NCBI GenBank assembly: GCA_030747075.1
Contig: JASLLL010000002.1
Coordinates: forward strand, 101,821-165,820
Source of the DNA: Gemmatimonadota bacterium
GTDB taxonomy: Bacteria > ARS69
Length of the DNA: 64,000 bases
Direction of reading: 5' to 3'
Shown: positions 9,359 through 18,785 of the stretch, one piece after another
Position numbering within the stretch: the stretch's first letter is position 1
How the letters are laid out: each line of letters starts with the position of its first letter
Position numbers and translations under genes: made by a program
Notes under the pieces: generated by a model
Database searches by the model: none
What the model saw: only the letters and a program-made list of their open reading frames with translations
What the model was told of the DNA's origin: nothing

Positions 9359-9505
9359 TCACTCCACGCCGAGGTTCCGCATGCGTCGCCAGAGAGTGGT
9401 CCGGTGGACCCCGAGAATCCGCGCGGCTTCCTCGCGCTGATCCAGCAGGCGACTCGCCGTCACCAGCACGAGGAGCTCGCCGCCATCATTGCGGACCACT
9501 GTCGT
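9359..9505 (-). pseudogene. Orphan Fis-type helix-turn-helix (remnant or very small protein)
   Basis: The last 25 residues of a minus-strand frame read REEAARILGVHRTTLWRRMR plus NLGVE and a stop. This is a textbook C-terminal Fis-type DNA-binding helix-turn-helix, as found at the end of NtrC-like activators. Upstream the frame loses any recognisable AAA+ domain and becomes antisense overlap with the RND gene. A possible GTG start about 46 codons before the stop would give a mini-protein, but no good ribosome binding site is visible. I favour a remnant of a deleted sigma-54 activator or a tiny DNA-binding protein. The coordinates of the 5' end are approximate. Confidence 0.4.
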
Positions 9506-9667
9506 TTCCCGCCCACGCACGGGTGGTCGAAAACGGGGGTGTGCCCTATCTTCTCTCAAATGCGCGACTTCCGGCCGCCTCTCTGCGCCCCTGCCCTCTC
9601 GGCCCGATCGTTGCGTGACAGCCCCGCAGACGGATGGACAAGAACCTCGCCACCCGGGAGACACCGG

Positions 9668-11977
9668 ATGAAAAAGCTGCTGGTCGGATTCTCGCTGGAC
9701 CACCCGAAGTGGGTGATCGGGATCACGCTCGCGTTCACCCTGGCGCTGGGCCTTCAGATTCCGCGCATCCACATCGACACCGACCCGGAGAACATGCTCC
9801 CGGCGGACGAGTCCGTGCGCCTGTTCCACGACGAAGTGAAAGAGGTCTTCGGGCTGCACGACCTGATCGTTCTGGGGATCGTCCGCGAGGAAGGCGTCTT
9901 CCGGCCGGAAACGCTGGAGAGGGTGGCGCGGATTACGGAAGGGATTCTGGATCTTGAAGGAGTGATCGAGGACGACCTTCTCGCGCCCACGGAAGTGGAC
10001 GACATCTTCACGACCGCCGACGGGATTCTCCGCGTGGACACGCTGATGGACGAAGTCCCGGAGTCCCCGGAGGAAGCGCGGCGAATCCTCGCGCAGATCG
10101 GGAAGAACCCCGTGCTTCGCGGCAAGCTGGCCTCGGACGACGGGAAGACGATGGCCGTCTTCATTCCGCTGGAGTCGAAGGACCGTGCGCGGGAAGTGGC
10201 GGCGGGAATCCGGGAACTGATCGCGGCGGAGGGCGGCGACGAGGAATACCACCTCGCCGGAATCCCGCTGGCCGAGGACACCTTCGGAGCGGAGATGTTC
10301 ATTCAGATGGCTGTCTCCGCCCCTGCGGCGATGCTCCTGATCTTCCTGCTCATGCTCTACTTCTTCCGCAAGCCCATGATCATCGCGGCGCCCATGATCG
10401 TCGCGATGATGAGCGTCATCTGGACGATGGGACTGCTCATCGGGCTGGGCTTCACGGTCCACATCATGAGTTCGATGATCCCGATCTTCCTGATGCCGAT
10501 CGCGGTCCTGGACTCCATTCACATGATCACCGAGTTCCACGAACGCTATCCGTCTTCGCGGAGCATGCGCCAGACCATCTCGGACACCATGGACGAACTC
10601 TTCGTCCCGATGATCTTCACCTCGCTGACGACCGTGGTGGGCTTCGTCTCGCTGATCCTGACGCCGATCCCGCCCGTTCAGGTGTTCGGCGCGTTCGTCG
10701 CATTCGGGATTGCGGTCGCGTGGTTCCTGTCGATGACCTTCGCCGTGTCCTTCGCCGCGCTCATCCCGGAGAAGAGGCTGAAGAACTTCGGCGAGCTGCC
10801 GGAGAGCCGCGACTGGATGCGCCATGCCATGCACGCCGTGCGGCGGGTCTCCACTTCACGCGCAAAGCCGATCGTGGCCGTCGGGGCGCTTCTCTTCGTG
10901 GTGGCGCTTGTCGGGTTGACGCGGATCGAGGTCAACGACAACCCGGTGAAGTGGTTCAAGCCGGGACACTCGCTGCGCGTGGCGGACGCGGTACTGAACG
11001 AACACCTTGCGGGGACCTACATGGCGTACCTGTCGGTGGAGTCGGAGGAAGACGGCGGGTTCACCAACCCCGACGCCCTGCGCTTCGTCCAGAATCTGCA
11101 GGCGCACCTCGGGGAGCACCCGAATGTCGGGGGCACCACTTCCATTGCGGACATCGTGGAAAAGGTCCGGCTGGAGATGACGGGCGAGCGTGCCGCGGGC
11201 ATTCCGGACACCCGGGAGGAGATCGCGCAGTACCTCTTCCTCTACGAGATCTCCGGCGGCGACCCGGACGATCTCTTCAAGTTCATCACGCCTGAAAGCG
11301 ACCGCACCGTAGTGTGGGTACAGATGCGCCGGGGTGAGAACCGCGAGGTCGCCAGCGTGCTCGCCGCGGCAGACGAGTTCCTGTCGGCGAACCCTCACCC
11401 GGGGCTCACGACGCACTGGGCCGGACTTCCCTACATCAATGTCATCTGGCAACAGAAGATGGTGGCGGGCATGGGAAAGGCGCTCGCGGGGAGCTTCGCG
11501 ATCGTCCTGGTCATGATGTCACTGCTCTTCCGGTCGATCCGGATCGGCATCCTGTCGATGATCCCGCTGACTGCCACGATCGCCGCCGTATATGGCTTCA
11601 TCGGATTCGCGGGCAAGCCGTACGACATGCCGATCGCGGTCCTGTCTTCGCTGACGCTGGGCCTGTCGATCGACTTCGCCATCCACTTCCTGCAGCGGGC
11701 ACGGGAGATCCTGCGTGAGACCGGCGACCTTGCCGAGACCATGCGGCAACTCTTCGAAGCCCCGTCCCACGCGATTGCCCGGAACATCCTGGTGATCGCG
11801 CTGGGGTTCGTCCCGATGTTCTTTTCGAACCTCGTGCCCTACATCACCGTGAGCGCGTTCTTCTTCGCGATCATGGTGGTGAGCGGCGCCACGACCATGT
11901 TCTCACTCCCGGCCATCATCTCGCTGACCGGCGGACGCGTGCTGGGTGTGGGACAACGCAAAGGGAGATCCGTATGA
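9668..11977 (+). CDS. RND superfamily exporter (MMPL/HAE3 type)
   Basis: Inner-membrane, proton-driven exporter of the hydrophobe/amphiphile efflux-3 or MMPL type. The start MKKLLVGFSLDHPKWVIGI gives a cytoplasmic end and the first membrane helix; the open frame extending upstream is overlap with sbcD. In 769 residues the protein shows the two-fold RND plan. Helix 1 is followed by a large periplasmic loop (residues about 35-210) and five helices. A second half begins near residue 400 (KPIVAVGALLFVVALVGL) with another periplasmic loop and a helix bundle (LSSLTLGLSIDFAIHFLQRA). Its stop overlaps the next gene's start (ATGA). With the LolA-like and barrel genes it probably forms a trans-envelope lipid or hydrophobe export route. 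Substrate unknown. Confidence 0.88.
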   Translation: MKKLLVGFSLDHPKWVIGITLAFTLALGLQIPRIHIDTDPENMLPADESVRLFHDEVKEVFGLHDLIVLGIVREEGVFRPETLERVARITEGILDLEGVIEDDLLAPTEVDDIFTTADGILRVDTLMDEVPESPEEARRILAQIGKNPVLRGKLASDDGKTMAVFIPLESKDRAREVAAGIRELIAAEGGDEEYHLAGIPLAEDTFGAEMFIQMAVSAPAAMLLIFLLMLYFFRKPMIIAAPMIVAMMSVIWTMGLLIGLGFTVHIMSSMIPIFLMPIAVLDSIHMITEFHERYPSSRSMRQTISDTMDELFVPMIFTSLTTVVGFVSLILTPIPPVQVFGAFVAFGIAVAWFLSMTFAVSFAALIPEKRLKNFGELPESRDWMRHAMHAVRRVSTSRAKPIVAVGALLFVVALVGLTRIEVNDNPVKWFKPGHSLRVADAVLNEHLAGTYMAYLSVESEEDGGFTNPDALRFVQNLQAHLGEHPNVGGTTSIADIVEKVRLEMTGERAAGIPDTREEIAQYLFLYEISGGDPDDLFKFITPESDRTVVWVQMRRGENREVASVLAAADEFLSANPHPGLTTHWAGLPYINVIWQQKMVAGMGKALAGSFAIVLVMMSLLFRSIRIGILSMIPLTATIAAVYGFIGFAGKPYDMPIAVLSSLTLGLSIDFAIHFLQRAREILRETGDLAETMRQLFEAPSHAIARNILVIALGFVPMFFSNLVPYITVSAFFFAIMVVSGATTMFSLPAIISLTGGRVLGVGQRKGRSV

Positions 11978-12777
11978 AGGGCATCGCTCTGGCGGGGGCC
12001 GTCCTGGCGGCGACCGCCTTCCCCGGGGGCACCGGGGCGGCGGACACGCCGCAAGCCGAGGACATCATGAAGAGCGCGCACATGAACCTCTACTATCCGG
12101 GAGACGACGGGCGGGCGTTCGTGCGCATGACCATGACGGACAAGCGCGGAAAGACACGCGAGCGCGAGTTCGTCATGGTACGCCGCGATCTGGAGGACGG
12201 CGGAGCGCAGAAGTACTTCGTGTACTTCCTCAAACCGGCCGATGTGCGGCGGACCGCGTTCATGGTCTGGAAGGATCCGCAGAAGGACGACTCACGGTGG
12301 ATCTATGTCCCGGCCATCGACCTTGTGAAGAGAATCTCGGCGAAGGACAAGGGTTCGTCGTTTGTCGGCAGCGACTTCTCCTACGAGGATGTCTCCGGAC
12401 GACACTGGACTGATGACGACCACGCCATTACCGGTGAGGAGGAAATCGACGGGACCGCGTGCTGGATCGTCGAGAGCACGCCGCGGGGGAAGGACTCCTT
12501 TTCGAGAAAGGTGAGCTGGGTGTCGAAGGAGGACGCGATCGCGGTGCGGGAAGAGTACTACGATCGCAAGGACCGACGGGTGCGCGTGCTGACCGCCGGA
12601 GAGATCCGCGTCGTGGACGGGCACCGAACCGTCACAAAGCGGACGGCCCGGAACGAGAAGAAGAACCATACGACCACGGTGGAGTTCTTCGATATCGCGT
12701 ACGACCTCGGGGTCGACGAGAAGGTCTTTACGGAACGATACCTCAAGAACCCACCCGGAGATCTTGTCTCCCGGTAG
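11974..12777 (+). CDS. Periplasmic LolA-like outer-membrane lipoprotein-sorting protein
   Basis: The 267-residue secreted protein has a signal peptide (cut near GTGAADTPQAED). Its body resembles the 'outer membrane lipoprotein-sorting protein' family that follows RND exporters: MTMTDKRGKTREREF, YFVYFLKPADVRRTAFMVW, DDSRWIYVPAIDLVKRIS, FVGSDFSYEDVSGR. The fold is expected to be a LolA/LolB-like half-barrel with a hydrophobic cavity that carries lipid across the periplasm. Its ATG lies in the stop of the RND gene. A partner of the exporter rather than true LolA is the best reading. Confidence 0.8.
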   Translation: MKGIALAGAVLAATAFPGGTGAADTPQAEDIMKSAHMNLYYPGDDGRAFVRMTMTDKRGKTREREFVMVRRDLEDGGAQKYFVYFLKPADVRRTAFMVWKDPQKDDSRWIYVPAIDLVKRISAKDKGSSFVGSDFSYEDVSGRHWTDDDHAITGEEEIDGTACWIVESTPRGKDSFSRKVSWVSKEDAIAVREEYYDRKDRRVRVLTAGEIRVVDGHRTVTKRTARNEKKNHTTTVEFFDIAYDLGVDEKVFTERYLKNPPGDLVSR

Positions 12778-12796
12778 CGTGGAAAGGAGCCTTTGG

Positions 12797-14026
12797 ATGA
12801 ATCGCTCAATCCTGGCCGCCCTGGGCGCGGCGCTTCTCCTGAGTCCGGGAGTGGCTGTCGCTCTGGAGGAGTTCCACGGGTTTGTGGAGACCGCGTGGGG
12901 CATCCGGACGACCGAAGTCCCCGCCGCCCCTTCGGACTATGTCCTGGACGAGACGCGGGGACAGCTTCGCCTGAACGCATTCGGGGAGCAGGGCGAAGCG
13001 TTCCTGCGGCTCGACTTTCTGCATGACCGGGTCCAAGGGGGCGCGGCGGAACTGGAGATGCGCGAAGGCTTCCTGCGCTTCACGACGCTCGGCGACCATC
13101 TGGATGTGAAGGCGGGCCGCCAGGCGCTGACATGGGGCACGGGAGACCTGATCTTCATCAACGATCTCTTCCCGAAGGACTGGGTGTCGTTCTTCGCGGG
13201 TCGCGAGGACCAGTACCTCAAGGCTCCGTCGGACGCCGTGCGGCTGGGGATCTTCGGGCTTCCGGTCGATCTGGATGTGGTGGTCGCGTCGGGGTTCACG
13301 CCCGACCGGATGCCGGACGGAACGAGGCTCGTCTTTGCCTCACCGGTAGCGGGCGGCGTGCCGACCCTGCCCAACGCCGCGCTCGGGAATGCGGAGATCG
13401 CGGCGCGGGCATCGCGGTATGTGGGCGACTTCACGGCCGCGCTCTACACCTACCACGGCTTCTTCCCGACGCCCGCGTGTGTGTCTCCGGGGGGCAGCGT
13501 CCCCACGCTGACCTACCCGGCGCTCTCGGCCCACGGCGCCAGCCTGCGCGGTCCGCTCGGGCCGGGGATCGCCTGGGCGGAGACGGGGCTGTACGATTCG
13601 CGGGACGACCGCGACGGGACAGATCCCTTCGTGCCGAACTCTTCCGCGCGGTGGCTGGCCGGGTACGAGGTGCCGCTTTCCACCGACTTCAACCTGACGC
13701 TGCAGTACTACGGGGAGCGGCAGCTCGACTACGACGCGTATCTCGCCCACCTGGACGGAGCGGTCCCCGACGACGAGGACTACACGCTTCTCACGGCACG
13801 CGCGGAGAAGTGGCTGCGGTATCAGACGGTGCGGCTGTCGCTCTTCGCGTTCCATTCGCCGACGGTGGAGGAGACGCACATTCGCGCGCTTGCCAGCGTC
13901 AAACTGAGCGACGAGATCGAAGCCGCGCTCGGCGCGGGCCTCTTCGCCGGGGACTACGCGAGGGGCCGGTTCAGCCGGTTCGACGACAACGACCATGTGT
14001 TCCTGAGATTCCGGTACGGGTTCTAG
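12797..14026 (+). CDS. Outer-membrane beta-barrel protein of the RND/LolA-like cassette
   Basis: The start was chosen at the ATG preceded by AAAGGAG, 7 nt away. The 409-residue product begins with a signal peptide (ALLLSPGVAVA) and then runs in alternating amphipathic strands (LDVKAGRQALTWGTGDLIFIND, FNLTLQYYGERQLDYDAY), ending with an aromatic residue (FRYGF), as barrel proteins do. The GRQALTWGTGD segment is typical of DUF1302-like and phosphate-selective-porin-like barrels. It sits 19 bp after the LolA-like gene, so it is the likely outer-membrane end of the same export system. Confidence 0.72.
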   Translation: MNRSILAALGAALLLSPGVAVALEEFHGFVETAWGIRTTEVPAAPSDYVLDETRGQLRLNAFGEQGEAFLRLDFLHDRVQGGAAELEMREGFLRFTTLGDHLDVKAGRQALTWGTGDLIFINDLFPKDWVSFFAGREDQYLKAPSDAVRLGIFGLPVDLDVVVASGFTPDRMPDGTRLVFASPVAGGVPTLPNAALGNAEIAARASRYVGDFTAALYTYHGFFPTPACVSPGGSVPTLTYPALSAHGASLRGPLGPGIAWAETGLYDSRDDRDGTDPFVPNSSARWLAGYEVPLSTDFNLTLQYYGERQLDYDAYLAHLDGAVPDDEDYTLLTARAEKWLRYQTVRLSLFAFHSPTVEETHIRALASVKLSDEIEAALGAGLFAGDYARGRFSRFDDNDHVFLRFRYGF

Positions 14027-14044
14027 GCACTGCGCGGCGGGGTG

Positions 14045-15097
14045 TTATGCAGCCCCGCTTCCCCCTTCTCCTGCCGGGTCCGAAGGCAACCCCAGCCTGC
14101 GGATCATCTTGATCAGCCCCTGCCGCGAAATCCCGAGACTCCGCGCGGTCTGCGCCTTGTTCCAACGGTTCCGCCGAAGGCTGCCCAGGAGGATCTCCCG
14201 CTGCGCGCCGTTCACCCTTTCGCGGAAGGACCCGCCTGCCGGCACGGGAGGAGGCCCGGCACGGCCCGCCAGAACCTCCGGCGAGAGCGACGCCGGGGTC
14301 GCCGGCCCCCGTCCGCGCGTCACGATGGCCACGCGCTGGACTTCGTTCGCGAGCTGCCGCAGATTCCCCGGCCAGTCACACGCGACCAGCGCCTCCAGGA
14401 CTTCCGGCCCCAGGACATCCTCCAGCGGCTCCCCCCCACGGACGGAGCACTCCACAAAGTGCCGGACGAACAGCGGAATGTCCCCCCGCCTTTCGCGAAG
14501 CGCGGGGACACGCACGGTGATCCCGTTCAGCCGGTAAAACAGATCCTCGCGGAACTTCCCCGCGCGCACCTCGGCCGCCAGATTCCGGTTGGTCGCGGCG
14601 ATCACCCGCACGCTCACCCGGCGCGGCGTGGATTCCCCCACGCGCTTGATCTCCCCTTCCTGAAGCGCACGCAGAAGACGAACCTGCACGCCCGGCGCGA
14701 TCTCCCCGATCTCGTCCAGGAAGAGGGTGCCGCCATCCGCCTCTTCGAAGAGGCCGCGCCGATTCCCGGCAGCCCCCGTGAACGCTCCGGCGACATGCCC
14801 GAAGAGGTCGCTCTCCAGCGTCCCCTCCGCGAGCGCGGCACAGTTGTGAGCCAGATAGCGACCGGGGCGTTCCCCCGTCTCATGAAGAAGCCGCGCCACC
14901 AGTTCCTTCCCGGAGCCGCTCTCGCCCGTCACCAGAACATTGGCGCTCGTCCCCGCGAGCGATTCCACAAGACCCAGCAGTTCCAGGGATGCGCGACTGC
15001 GGCCGACAACGGGCAGGACTCGCCGCGCGGCCTCGGAGAAGGGGGCGGGGCGGGCGGCGGGGATGGACAACGGCATGGCGGCACGAGCGAGGGACAT
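14045..15097 (-). CDS. Sigma-54-dependent activator without a sensor domain
   Basis: The AAA+ activator opens sigma-54 promoter complexes. The 350 residues comprise about 30 residues of N-terminal tail, then the AAA+ core: Walker [18 protein letters not shown] (near residue 57), the sigma-54 contact loop GAFTGA (near 108), Walker [12 protein letters not shown] and the arginine-finger region [22 protein letters not shown]. The end is a Fis-type helix-turn-helix ([21 protein letters not shown]). There is no receiver, GAF or PAS domain, so activity may be set by expression or by a partner protein, as with PspF. It is convergent with the barrel gene. The target is unknown. Confidence 0.88.
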   Translation of the reverse strand: MSLARAAMPLSIPAARPAPFSEAARRVLPVVGRSRASLELLGLVESLAGTSANVLVTGESGSGKELVARLLHETGERPGRYLAHNCAALAEGTLESDLFGHVAGAFTGAAGNRRGLFEEADGGTLFLDEIGEIAPGVQVRLLRALQEGEIKRVGESTPRRVSVRVIAATNRNLAAEVRAGKFREDLFYRLNGITVRVPALRERRGDIPLFVRHFVECSVRGGEPLEDVLGPEVLEALVACDWPGNLRQLANEVQRVAIVTRGRGPATPASLSPEVLAGRAGPPPVPAGGSFRERVNGAQREILLGSLRRNRWNKAQTARSLGISRQGLIKMIRRLGLPSDPAGEGGSGAA

Positions 15098-15250
15098 GAC
15101 AAGCCTCCGGGAGGGGGGGTGGAGCCGCCCTTCCTTGCAGGAGGCGTGCCGGTTCGCGCACGGGGCTGGAGGCGATTCAGCCGCGCTTCGCAGGGCGAAC
15201 AGGCTTCCGGGGACCTCGCTACCGGCCTCCCTGTTCCAGGCGGAACCGGA

Positions 15251-16294
15251 TCAGCGGCTCTCGGGGGCAGGCCGGGAAGGCCCGAAGCGCACTTCTCCAC
15301 CCCCGGCGACGATGCTCCCCACGGGAAGCCCCGCGCCGGTCTCTCCGCCCGCCACGGCCACGAGACCGAGTCCCAGGTTGAAGGCGCGGCGCATGTCGTC
15401 TTCCGGCACGCCGCCCGCCTCACGCAGCAGATCGAAGATGGCCGGTTCCTCCCAGGAACCCGGATTCAGCACGGCATCCACGCCCGCCGGGAGAATGCGC
15501 CGGAGGTTGCCGGGGATCCCGCCACCGGTAATGTGCGCGAAGCCTTTCACGCGCGCCGAATCATCCGCCATCAGCGCCCGCATCTCCTTCGTGTAGGAGA
15601 GGTGGGGGGCGAGAAGCGCATCGGCAACGGTCTCCCCGCCGAGACACGCGGGCGTGGCCTCCAGCGACAGCGACGCCGTGTCCTCCACGATCTTCCGGGC
15701 CAGGCTGTAGCCGTTGGTATGCAGCCCGGACGACGGGAAGCCGACCAGCCGGTCTCCCGGCAGGATCCCGGAGCCGTCCAGAAGCCGCGCACGATCCGCG
15801 ATCCCCACGATGAACGCCGCCGCATCGTATTCGCCATCCGCGTAGAACCCAGGCATCTCCGCCGTCTCTCCGCCGAGGAGCGCAATCCCCTCCTCGCGGC
15901 AGGCACCCGCCATGCCTTCGACCAGCGCGGCCATCACATCGTCCGAGAGTCTTCCGGTCGCCAGGTAGTCCAGGAAGAAGAGCGGGCGCGCACCAAGCAC
16001 CGCGATGTCATTCGCGCAGTGCCGAACAAGATCTCCCCCGACCCGCGCGTGCTCTCCGGTCGCGAACGCCAGCTTGAGCTTCGTCCCGACGCCGTCGGCG
16101 GACGACACCAGAACCGGTTCCGCCATGCCGGAAAGATCCGGCGCGAAGAGCCCGCCGAAGCCGCCGATCTCCCCCAGTACTCCGGGTGTCTTTGTGGACT
16201 GCACGGCCGATCGGATCCGATCGACGAACCGTTCCCCGGCCTCGACATCCACACCGGCGTCCTTGTACTGGATGGACCGGGGAGATTCCTCCAC
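15251..16294 (-). CDS. purM: Phosphoribosylformylglycinamidine cyclo-ligase
   Basis: Catalyses the fifth step of purine synthesis, the ATP-dependent closure of FGAM to AIR. The protein begins VEESPRSIQYKDAGVDVEAG, with a GTG start preceded 9 nt away by GGAGAGG; another GTG lies two codons upstream. The 347 residues match family length. Signatures are SADGVGTKLKLA, HCANDIAVLGARPLFFLDY, LLGGETAEMPGFY, GLHTNGYSLARKI and HITGGGIPGN. It ends about 150 bp from the sigma-54 activator and lies 32 bp downstream of the HD-GYP gene on the same strand. Confidence 0.95.
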   Translation of the reverse strand: MEESPRSIQYKDAGVDVEAGERFVDRIRSAVQSTKTPGVLGEIGGFGGLFAPDLSGMAEPVLVSSADGVGTKLKLAFATGEHARVGGDLVRHCANDIAVLGARPLFFLDYLATGRLSDDVMAALVEGMAGACREEGIALLGGETAEMPGFYADGEYDAAAFIVGIADRARLLDGSGILPGDRLVGFPSSGLHTNGYSLARKIVEDTASLSLEATPACLGGETVADALLAPHLSYTKEMRALMADDSARVKGFAHITGGGIPGNLRRILPAGVDAVLNPGSWEEPAIFDLLREAGGVPEDDMRRAFNLGLGLVAVAGGETGAGLPVGSIVAGGGEVRFGPSRPAPESR

Positions 16295-16326
16295 AAGCAC
16301 CCGCCTCTCCGTACTCGCGCTGCGCG

Positions 16327-17757
16327 TCAGTCCTCGGCCGGGACCTCTTCGGTGAGTGCGCTGAGTTTCGCAAGGTAGACTTCGCGCTCCGGACCGCTGG
16401 CCGTCTCGAGGCGCATCTCCACGAACTCCTTCAGAACGCGCGAATTGTAGCGATCCGAAGTGTACATCTCCAGTTCGTCCACATCGATCTCGTCGAAGAG
16501 ACCGCCGCTCTTGTGCAACTCGACGAGGGCGTCCGTGGCGTCGGAGAAGAACTGCGTCCCGCTGCATCGACGAAGTTCCTCGTAAGCCTTCTCATGCGGG
16601 AGGCCCGCGCGGTAGGGGCGGTCGGAGGTCATCGCGTCAAATGCGTCCACCACCATGATGATCCGACTTCCCATCGGGATATCGTCTCCGGTGAGCCCGC
16701 GCGGGTAGCCGCCGCCGTCGGGTTGCTCATGGTGGCAGTACACGATCTCCGCCGCGTTCTCCAGGAACTTGAGTCCCTTCAGAATATCGTACCCCACCTT
16801 CGGATGGGTTCGCATGAGGCGGGTTTCCTTTTCGTCCAGGCGGCCGGGCTTCAGCAGAATGTCGTGCTGGATGGCGATCTTCCCGATGTCGTGCAGGAGC
16901 GCGCCGTATTCGATCTCCTCAACTTCCCGCTCTCCCACCCCGAGAGAGCGCGCAATCCGCACGGCATACTTCGAGATCCGGTAGGAGTGCCCGCGAGTGA
17001 AAGGGTCGCTCGCGTCGATCGCCGAAGCCAGCGCCTGCACGGTCGCGATGTGCGCTTCCTTCGTGTCGATCCACAGCTTGAACGAGTACCTTGCCAGAAA
17101 CAGCGGGATCAGGAAGAGCGCCACGCCGACCGGCCCGATGCGCAGATGAACCAGTGCCAGGAGAATCCCGAACGGCAGGAAGAAGAACACATGGAGGATT
17201 TCCCACTGGAAGTTCATCTGCCAGACCCGGAAGGCGGAGATCTGGTCCTTCATGCCGATGGCGATGGCGATGAGTCCGGTGTTCACCAGGAAGTAGGTCA
17301 GGGGTGCCAGGACCAGCGGGAGCGCATGATGGGCATCGAGGACGAACGCCTGCCCGACCTCTCCTCCGGACTGCTGGTACACCCACCCCGCCAGCCCGAT
17401 GGACAGAATGATCTGCCCCAGATTGAAGACGACCTTGTAGAGCGGATTCCGCTTCACGAGAACATTCGTCATCAGATCGGAGACGATCCCGAACCAGCAC
17501 GCGAGAGCCGGCCCGAAGATGAGGATGGCCGCGAAGTCCAGCGCGGAGGTGACGGTGACGGTGGCGCCGCCGCGCGGAAGCGGAATGGGCGACATGGCCG
17601 CCACGGAGACCATGGCGGTCCACAGGAGAAGGCTGGTGACGGTGCCCGGCCCCCAGTCCAGCTCCATCAGCTGAATACTGGTTCGTGACAGAAGCGTGAG
17701 CCCCAGCCCGATCACCACCAGGATGTACAATCTTAGCGCTGGTTTCAGTTCCTTCAC
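16327..17757 (-). CDS. Membrane HD-GYP domain phosphohydrolase
   Basis: The N-terminal half (residues 1-215) is hydrophobic, with about seven likely membrane segments and no periplasmic sensor domain of known type. The C-terminal half is an HD-GYP domain: HSYRISKYAVRIARSLG, the metal-binding HDIGKIAI near residue 289, then HHEQPDGGGYPRGLTGDDIPMGSRI and DAFDAMTSDRPYR. This family usually hydrolyses cyclic di-GMP. The GYP part reads GGYP, which is within normal variation. A C-terminal extension of about 60 residues follows. It probably acts at the inner membrane to lower c-di-GMP. It may be co-transcribed with purM. Confidence 0.88.
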   Translation of the reverse strand: MKELKPALRLYILVVIGLGLTLLSRTSIQLMELDWGPGTVTSLLLWTAMVSVAAMSPIPLPRGGATVTVTSALDFAAILIFGPALACWFGIVSDLMTNVLVKRNPLYKVVFNLGQIILSIGLAGWVYQQSGGEVGQAFVLDAHHALPLVLAPLTYFLVNTGLIAIAIGMKDQISAFRVWQMNFQWEILHVFFFLPFGILLALVHLRIGPVGVALFLIPLFLARYSFKLWIDTKEAHIATVQALASAIDASDPFTRGHSYRISKYAVRIARSLGVGEREVEEIEYGALLHDIGKIAIQHDILLKPGRLDEKETRLMRTHPKVGYDILKGLKFLENAAEIVYCHHEQPDGGGYPRGLTGDDIPMGSRIIMVVDAFDAMTSDRPYRAGLPHEKAYEELRRCSGTQFFSDATDALVELHKSGGLFDEIDVDELEMYTSDRYNSRVLKEFVEMRLETASGPEREVYLAKLSALTEEVPAED

Positions 17758-17913
17758 GCGAACCCGCTCCGGATCACCTCATCGAACCGGCCGACACCTC
17801 TCCAGTCCTCTTCAATCTACCAGTCGTTTCGACCGCCGGACGCCATCAGTACGCTGAGAATCAGCGCAGGCAAGAGGGCCATCATGGAGATAGTCTCCCT
17901 TCCACGAAAGTCT

Positions 17914-17937
17914 CACCCGAATCCGCTCGGACGGGTG
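17914..17937. terminator. Hairpin downstream of the conserved hypothetical gene
   Basis: CACCCG and CGGGTG arms pair around an inner TCC/GGA stem. On the minus strand it follows the stop at 17978 by about 40 nt and is followed by a short T-containing stretch (GACTTTCG). It is weak as a factor-independent terminator. Confidence 0.3.
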
Positions 17938-17977
17938 GCATTCGCTACGCTCGGGAGCCGCTCTTCTCCTTCAATAC

Positions 17978-18664
17978 TCAGGCGAGAGGTGCCGGACCGA
18001 TTTCGTATTCCACGGCTTCCCGGGGAGGAAGCCTCTCCAGAAGCCGGTTCACCGCGTCAAGGACCGCGAAAATCACGGCCCGGGTGGGATCATAGCCGAT
18101 CTCACTGCATCCGAAGAGACTGTTTTCCGATCGCCCCTCCGCATGGTTCACACATACAACCAGGAGCTTGCGCCCCCCCAGTTCCTTCTCCTCCATTTCG
18201 CCCAGGGAGAATGGAGGCGCACCCTCCACCAGCCGGGAAATGGCGTCCAGCGTCGCCAGCGCCACGATTCTCCGGGTCTGGTAGCGGGTATTCGGCCCGG
18301 ACGCACGGCCCGTGGCCTGAATGGGATCCGCGTGGAGCAGGACCTCCGCCTCGTAGCCGCCATTGACCTGATGCAGGCTCAATCCGCCCACCGCAACGCG
18401 GCCCAGTGCCTCCACCGATGCGGAATCCTCTTCGCCGTACTGAGCGATGGAGATCTTCCGGTGATCGAGATGAACGCCTTCCTCGGCGGCCAGGATGGCC
18501 TCGACATCGCGCGCAATCTGTTTCGGGGACCGCCCGGGCAGAGCGGTCACATGGACGGCGGAGATGGCGCCGTCCGTGCCCAGCTGGATCTCACAAGAGG
18601 ATACATCGCGGAGCATGCAGATCAGGCGTTCCGCGGTCGCAAAGCTCTCGGCCGGTCTCTCCAT
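17978..18664 (-). CDS. Conserved hypothetical protein, two alpha/beta repeats
   Basis: I do not recognise a named family. The start chosen is MERPAESFATAERLICML (228 residues); the longer frame upstream is Gly/Pro-rich and unlikely. There is no signal peptide or membrane helix, so the protein is cytoplasmic. The first third has a compact alpha/beta pattern with the phrase GRSPKQIARDVEAILAAEEG then LDHRKISIAQYGEED. I associate this phrase with a conserved protein found in several phyla, without a known role. The rest contains two similar blocks, RRIVALATLDAISRLVEG and DPTRAVIFAVLDAVNRLLER, each after beta-rich stretches, suggesting an internal duplication. It stands alone, 313 bp upstream (on the minus strand) of the HD-GYP gene. 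Confidence 0.6.
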   Translation of the reverse strand: MERPAESFATAERLICMLRDVSSCEIQLGTDGAISAVHVTALPGRSPKQIARDVEAILAAEEGVHLDHRKISIAQYGEEDSASVEALGRVAVGGLSLHQVNGGYEAEVLLHADPIQATGRASGPNTRYQTRRIVALATLDAISRLVEGAPPFSLGEMEEKELGGRKLLVVCVNHAEGRSENSLFGCSEIGYDPTRAVIFAVLDAVNRLLERLPPREAVEYEIGPAPLA

Positions 18665-18785
18665 CCCAATGTCCCCCCCCACCCCCACCGGGGCCTGTCG
18701 CCCACCACCTGAACTACATAGCACAACCGCAGGCAGCATGGGAAGTTCTCCCTTCCGGGAGATTTCCTCCTTCCGCGCCCCCCGA

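Noticed and set aside
9359..10834. Long minus-strand frame (491 codons) opposite the RND gene
   Set aside because: Except for its last 48 codons it lies antisense to the RND coding sequence and is His/Asp/Arg-rich, as expected for antisense frames in GC-rich genes. Only the helix-turn-helix end was kept.
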